From Solicoccozyma terricola (taxonomy: Eukaryota > Basidiomycota > Tremellomycetes > Filobasidiales > Piskurozymaceae): a DNA stretch of 64,000 nucleotides. Numbering within the stretch: position 1 is the first letter of the stretch; each line of letters starts with the position of its first letter. Location: NCBI GenBank assembly GCA_001600875.1, contig BCLD01000002.1, positions 869,134-933,133 on the forward strand. Reading direction: 5' to 3'. This document shows positions 59,971 to 64,000 of this stretch, in pieces. Made by a program: the position numbers and the translations under genes. The notes under the pieces were generated by a model. The model searched no databases and had not been told where the DNA came from. It saw only the letters and a program-made list of their open reading frames with translations.

Positions 59971-60292
59971 CGATGTACGATGACATGGGTCAGATCATGG
60001 TGATGTGTAGAAATACAGATGATACAGGTGATATTGGAGTAGCAACGGGATTTACCAGATAGCCAGCTGCGAGACGGGATTCGTTAGTTACTGTGAATTG
60101 GCATACCTTGCTTCCCCTATGCCCTCCCAGGACATGCGCGCACGCCGATGCAAGAACTTGGTTAGACCATCGCGGCGAGATGCGAGCGACCAGGATGGGG
60201 GAGATGAGCGGAGAAGAGGACGCGAATGCCAAACAAGACATGTGAACCAAGAGAGAAGAAGGGGCTGATGGAAGACCTCAGTGACACACGCC
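59971..60292. other. Convergent 3' region between LAS1 and the THP3/LENG8-type gene
   Basis: About 0.32 kb. No gene is supported; minus-strand frames here are shadows. It presumably carries both 3' UTRs. Confidence 0.5.
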
Positions 60293-62566
60293 TCACAGCT
60301 GACCCTTGATGTCGACCTTCTTATATTTGTCATTACCCTGCTCGCAAGCTGCGTAAGCCTTTCGGCAATCCCATATTCGATCTGCGAGTGGGGTCGGAGT
60401 TGGCAAAGCGAGATGACGTCTGGCAGCTGCAGCATATCCCTTTGGCAATGTGGCCGGTGTTGCCGTAGTGGTCGGATTGGTGTAAATGGCTGCATTGTGA
60501 TCCTCGAGGAATTGATGGCATTGTGCTTCGTCGTCGAAAGCAAGTTCCTTGACGATATATGTAAGTGGTAGAGATATGTAACTGGTGGGTTTAGCAGCCA
60601 AGGGGGAAAAGTTCAGCATAAGACGCCTGCAAGACAAAATGACATCTGACACCCACGCTTTCGACATTTTAGTCAACGCCGCTATCCTCTCCCTCGCCAC
60701 AAACTGATCCATGATATAACCTCCCATGTTAACGACGTCCATGTACAATTTGAAGAAGCTGTGATAGTTTCCAGTAGCTAAAGCGGTTGAAATATTCGAA
60801 GCTTGTTCGACAGGACCCTGAGCTTTCTCTTCCGCAGTGAGATGACCGATGCTTCTACTTAGCTCTGTGTAGGTGAGTGAACGGGTGGGACTTGTTGGCA
60901 TTTCGGATACGGAAGATCTGTTCTCCGCCATGATCTCACCTGCTTTGTTCTGAGTGTGCAAAAGGTAAAGTATACGATATGCAAGAAACTCTTCCGGTTT
61001 ACCAGGGATATCACGTTCGTACAACTGTTTCAACATTGACTGGCATTGATTATATTCGCCGAGATCGCCCTGTTGGCGTAGCATGGGTCAGATCTGTACG
61101 AGAGCATAGAGAACAGCGGAGGGAACTTACTACTTGTAAAGCCATCCTAGCGTGAATCTCATAAACAGATACGGTGAAATCATTTTTAATCCTTTGAACC
61201 TAATCCAGATCCTCCAATCATCAGAATAAATTTCCACCCTCCTCTCCATCCTTGCCGCACACTCACCGTCAAATCCTGTCTCAAACTCTTGAACTGATCG
61301 CATATATATGCATAATTCTCTTCCTCTTTCCATTTCTTCTTGAGTAGATCTAGAGTCTGACGAAGGACAGGAAGTGGGCGGACATCTGCCGGGTCTGGTT
61401 CCTGTGAGTCGGGACGTCGGACGGCCCCGGACCAAAATTGGTATATGAGGTTGGTGATGGAATGTAATGGAGGTGAGATATTACGCACAGAGGTTAATCG
61501 CAAATAACTCTTCTCTAGTCTCATGTTTGTACCAACGATCGTATGTCTATCCCAATCGATGACATTCTATTTGCAAGATCAACCGCACGATCAGCTCTTC
61601 CCTCTGCAAAAGACTCTCGACATGTCAAACCTCCCAGCTCCACATACCGGATCTGAGACATCATTCAAATCATCCAATCCCAACCTACTTCCCAACCACT
61701 TCCTCTTCCCACCACCTCCTTTCCCAACTCCTAAATTCCCCAACGTCAATTTCCTACCTGAATGATCTGTAACATCCAATGCATTCTCATGATGATGATG
61801 TGGAACATACAATGGACCTGAATTTTTTTGACGATCGAGTTCCATCTCACGTTCGAATCTCCGTGCTCGTTTCGCTCGCGCTTCATCTTCAACAGATGGT
61901 GTTGTAGAGAACGTATATGGGGATGGGAAGTTGGGAGATGGAGCTGTAGTTGTTTTCTTCGCGTTACCTCTGTTGGGATTACAAAGGGTTGGTGAGGGTG
62001 AGGGTTTGGTAATTTAGACGGAAAGAGAAAGAACAGAGGACCACATACTTTTTCCTCTTTTGTCCAGTCGTCGGTGTATTGCTTTGAGTGGACCCAGATC
62101 CAGAAGCTACACCATTGGTATGTATATGTGCACCACCTTTCGAGCTTCCAAATTGCTTAGGTAGCGAAGACGAGGTGGGCGCAGTCGCAGTCGTTCTCAA
62201 TCTCTGATTCTTCAAACTGAATGAGAACCAGGACAAGTCGGACCCATCAGCGCGGTTCAACAACCCCCCGCCGCGGGGGGCCAGTAATACACCCCACCTC
62301 ACCTTTCCAGCACATCAAACGGATCCATATCTTCCCATTTCATCAGCTGCATCTGCCCGCTCGTATACGCTGCATAGATGATCTTGCGCATTTCCTCTGA
62401 TACTTTGGATTTGTTATCTGCTGTGGAAGCTGCGAGGGTGCGCGATACAAAGTCTCTGTGGTGGGTGGATGTAATAGGTGGGTTAGGCTAAAAAGAGGTG
62501 GGAGACGAGATTGTGGATGACTGCCACTAACTTGAGAGACGGAGGCCATGTGGAGTTTGAAGCCAT
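60293..62566 (-). CDS. THP3/LENG8-type SAC3/GANP domain protein
   Basis: The start at 62566 gives MASNSTWPPSLKDFVSRTLA across intron 1 (split Lys codon). Exon 2 has EEMRKIIYAAYTSGQMQL. A low-complexity middle follows with a Gly-Lys stretch and RRFEREMELDRQK. The SAC3/GANP domain begins near IDWDRHTIVGTNMRLEKSYL, then RPLPVLRQTLDLLKKKW, YICDQFKSLRQDLTVQRI, then DFTVSVYEIHARMALQ, EYNQCQSMLKQLYERDIP, EEFLAYRILYLLHT and the terminal PLTYIVKELAFDDEAQCHQF. All canonical LENG8/Thp3 blocks are present. Thp3 acts with Csn12/TREX-2-like assemblies in transcription elongation and mRNA maturation. No symbol is given because the family also includes other SAC3 paralogues. It shares its promoter with NUC1. 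Confidence 0.9.
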
Positions 62567-62731
62567 GATGATGTTAAGAGGATGAGCTGGACGTTGAACC
62601 AGGCCAAACATGCTCTTCGATCTACCGGGGGGGGAGGGACATGGGGAGGACATAATTATCTCACGATGGTCATTCGCCACCGCACTCCCAATCCGCGGAT
62701 TGCAGCTGATTATATAATTATATAATACGGC

Positions 62732-62748
62732 CACGTGGCAGCCACGTG
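62732..62748. promoter_or_regulatory. Two CACGTG boxes 11 bp apart beside a TATA-like element
   Basis: CACGTG occurs at 62732-62737 and 62743-62748, one helical turn apart, next to TATATAATTATATAATAC (about 62711-62728). They lie in the 268-base divergent promoter of the THP3-type gene and NUC1. Confidence 0.5.
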
Positions 62749-62774
62749 AGGCAAATAGTTAAAAAGTTGAAAGA

Positions 62775-62822
62775 GTCAGTCCCCCTGTCAGTCCCCCTGT
62801 CAACGTCTGTCAACGTCTGTCC
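62775..62822. repeat. Two short tandem duplications in the NUC1 leader
   Basis: AGTCCCCCTGTC occurs twice in tandem, followed directly by two copies of AACGTCTGTC, just upstream of the NUC1 start. They look like independent slippage or recent duplications. Confidence 0.85.
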
Positions 62823-62834
62823 AGTGTCGCCCTC

Positions 62835-64000
62835 ATGACCATGCCATCCTCCACCATAATCCGAGGATCCATTTTTGCAGCAGGTCTGGTAATCGGCGTC
62901 GGAGCAGGCGGAGCCATCTTCGCGAAGAAGGAGAGGCAACAGGCTATCACAGCTCCTGTGTCCGTCTCGGGGGATAAAGGTCGCGCTGGGCCGATCGTGG
63001 AGGTGACGGATAAGAGGGTGGTGTTGAGTGGTCATGCGCCAGACCAAGGGGCTTCTCAGATATTGAGGCATGGCTTTCCAGGTACGTGTGAACGAAGCGG
63101 GGATTGCATTCACCGCGAACGGAAACTGTCTTTGGGAGTCTGGCGAGGAGTCTAGCAATACCCCCGCCCCGCGAACGCAGTGAGCAGATTTGACGTTTCG
63201 CAAGCATAGCGAGAGCATAGTCTTCGCGACCATATCGATCTATTGAACGACCAGTAGAGGAGCGACCATCACGAGCAATGTCTTGGATGACAGCAATCAA
63301 GCCAAAGCTAAATCGCGTCGGTTTCAACATACAGGTCCTACGCCGGATATCCTAAAGAGGACAGCATATGTCGCTGCATACGACAGACGTCTTCGTCATC
63401 CATCATGGGTACGTATTCTCGTATTTATACCCTGTCATGATTCGCTGCATGGAAAGCTAAATGGTATCGGCACACACAGACGGCTGAACATTTAACTCGA
63501 GCGAATCTAGGTCGCTCCCCATCTCCATCTCCATCCCCATCCCCACCCATATCACCATCCCGACCATTACCTGTCTCCACACCTCAATCCGTCCCGAACT
63601 CCAACTCCAACCCACCAACCTCATCAATCATCACATCTCCATCATCTACTGCCGCAGTTGTCAGCACCCCTTCGACGCCCACGAAAGGAGACCGAAGCAA
63701 ATCCCAATTCATAGAAGATCAAGATATCCCATCAATGTTCCGTGCTCAATTGAAGGATTGTGAGTTTTCCTGTCCCCAGGGAGGGTGTTGTAGATCGAAC
63801 GTATACCCCACCTCGCGTTGACCAGTCCGCTAACCGCGTCCTCCTCTTTCTGGGTCTTGATGTCGAACTTTTAAGACTTTAGAAGTGGTTATGATAGAGG
63901 ACATATGGTTCCTGCTGCTGACGCAAAAATGTCACAAGTGCGTTTTTCATGTTCCAAGTGACGCTCTTTTTTTTTCTCACATCTGACGGGAACCGGTCTC
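62835..64000 (+). CDS. NUC1: Mitochondrial nuclease NUC1 (endonuclease G family), partial
   Basis: The start at 62835 gives MTMPSSTIIRGSIFAAGLVI, a short hydrophobic anchor as in mitochondrial EndoG. Further exons encode RHGFPGPTPDILKRTAYVAA, YDRRLRHPSW and TAEHLTRANLGR. A Ser/Pro-rich insertion of roughly 57 residues follows (about 63520-63690). The fold resumes with FIEDQDIPSMFRAQLKDY and then FRSGYDRGHMVPAADAKMSQ, where DRGH carries the catalytic His. The metal-binding Asn further downstream and the C-terminus lie outside the window. EndoG-type nucleases degrade DNA and RNA, with roles in mitochondrial DNA turnover and cell death. The three junctions in view keep frame, and the insertion has no stops over its whole length, so it is coding rather than an intron. 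Confidence 0.9.

Overview
The window reads as nuclear DNA from a basidiomycete fungus, most likely a tremellomycete (Cryptococcus/Kwoniella/Saitozyma-like). Protein-coding genes are dense and lie on both strands. Nearly all are broken by many short introns of roughly 45-70 bases with GTNNGT donors and CAG or TAG acceptors. The recognisable products are eukaryotic and fungal: condensin SMC2, kinesin-3, tRNA methyltransferase subunit Trm6, Las1, a Thp3/LENG8-type SAC3 protein, and FAD-dependent glycerol-3-phosphate dehydrogenase. The genus is not determined. Because of the introns, most CDS entries are given as the genomic span from start codon to stop codon. I checked the splice junctions that matter for each call, but I did not write out every intron.

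Layout. The left edge (1-6.6 kb) has three minus-strand genes: a secreted DUF1996+WSC protein running off the edge, an RMD1/RMND1-type (DUF155) mitochondrial protein and an arrestin-like trafficking adaptor. From 8 to 18 kb there are a degenerate aldehyde-dehydrogenase-fold protein with a C-terminal hydrophobic anchor, the copper chaperone ATX1, the RING/ZnF-UBP protein ETP1/BRAP2 and SMC2. From 19 to 30 kb there are a broken MFS transporter, a full-length kinesin-3 (motor, FHA, PH), TRM6 and an EEP-family phosphodiesterase whose stop codon lies 2 bases from that of TRM6. From 30 to 35.4 kb a promoter region holding an interstitial telomere-type repeat precedes GUT2, which carries EF-hands, and an alpha/beta hydrolase.

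From 35.4 to 40.9 kb is a gene-free stretch with degenerate repeats. From 41 to 54.5 kb is a metabolic and membrane block: flavocytochrome b2, a multi-pass membrane protein, an annexin with a Q/P/Y/G-rich N-terminus, and then three successive minus-strand enzymes (secreted carboxylesterase, zinc polyol/alcohol dehydrogenase, aldehyde dehydrogenase). The right end holds a Ser-rich protein of unknown function, LAS1, THP3/LENG8 and the start of the mitochondrial nuclease NUC1.

Most of the window is ordinary housekeeping sequence. I do not see a convincing new multi-gene system. The best leads are the apparent ALDH pseudoenzyme, the telomere-type repeat in the GUT2 divergent promoter, the recurrent CACGTG elements (several in tandem or palindromic form) in upstream regions, the near-abutting TRM6/EEP 3' ends, the low-complexity insertion inside NUC1, and the unexplained 5.4 kb gene desert.
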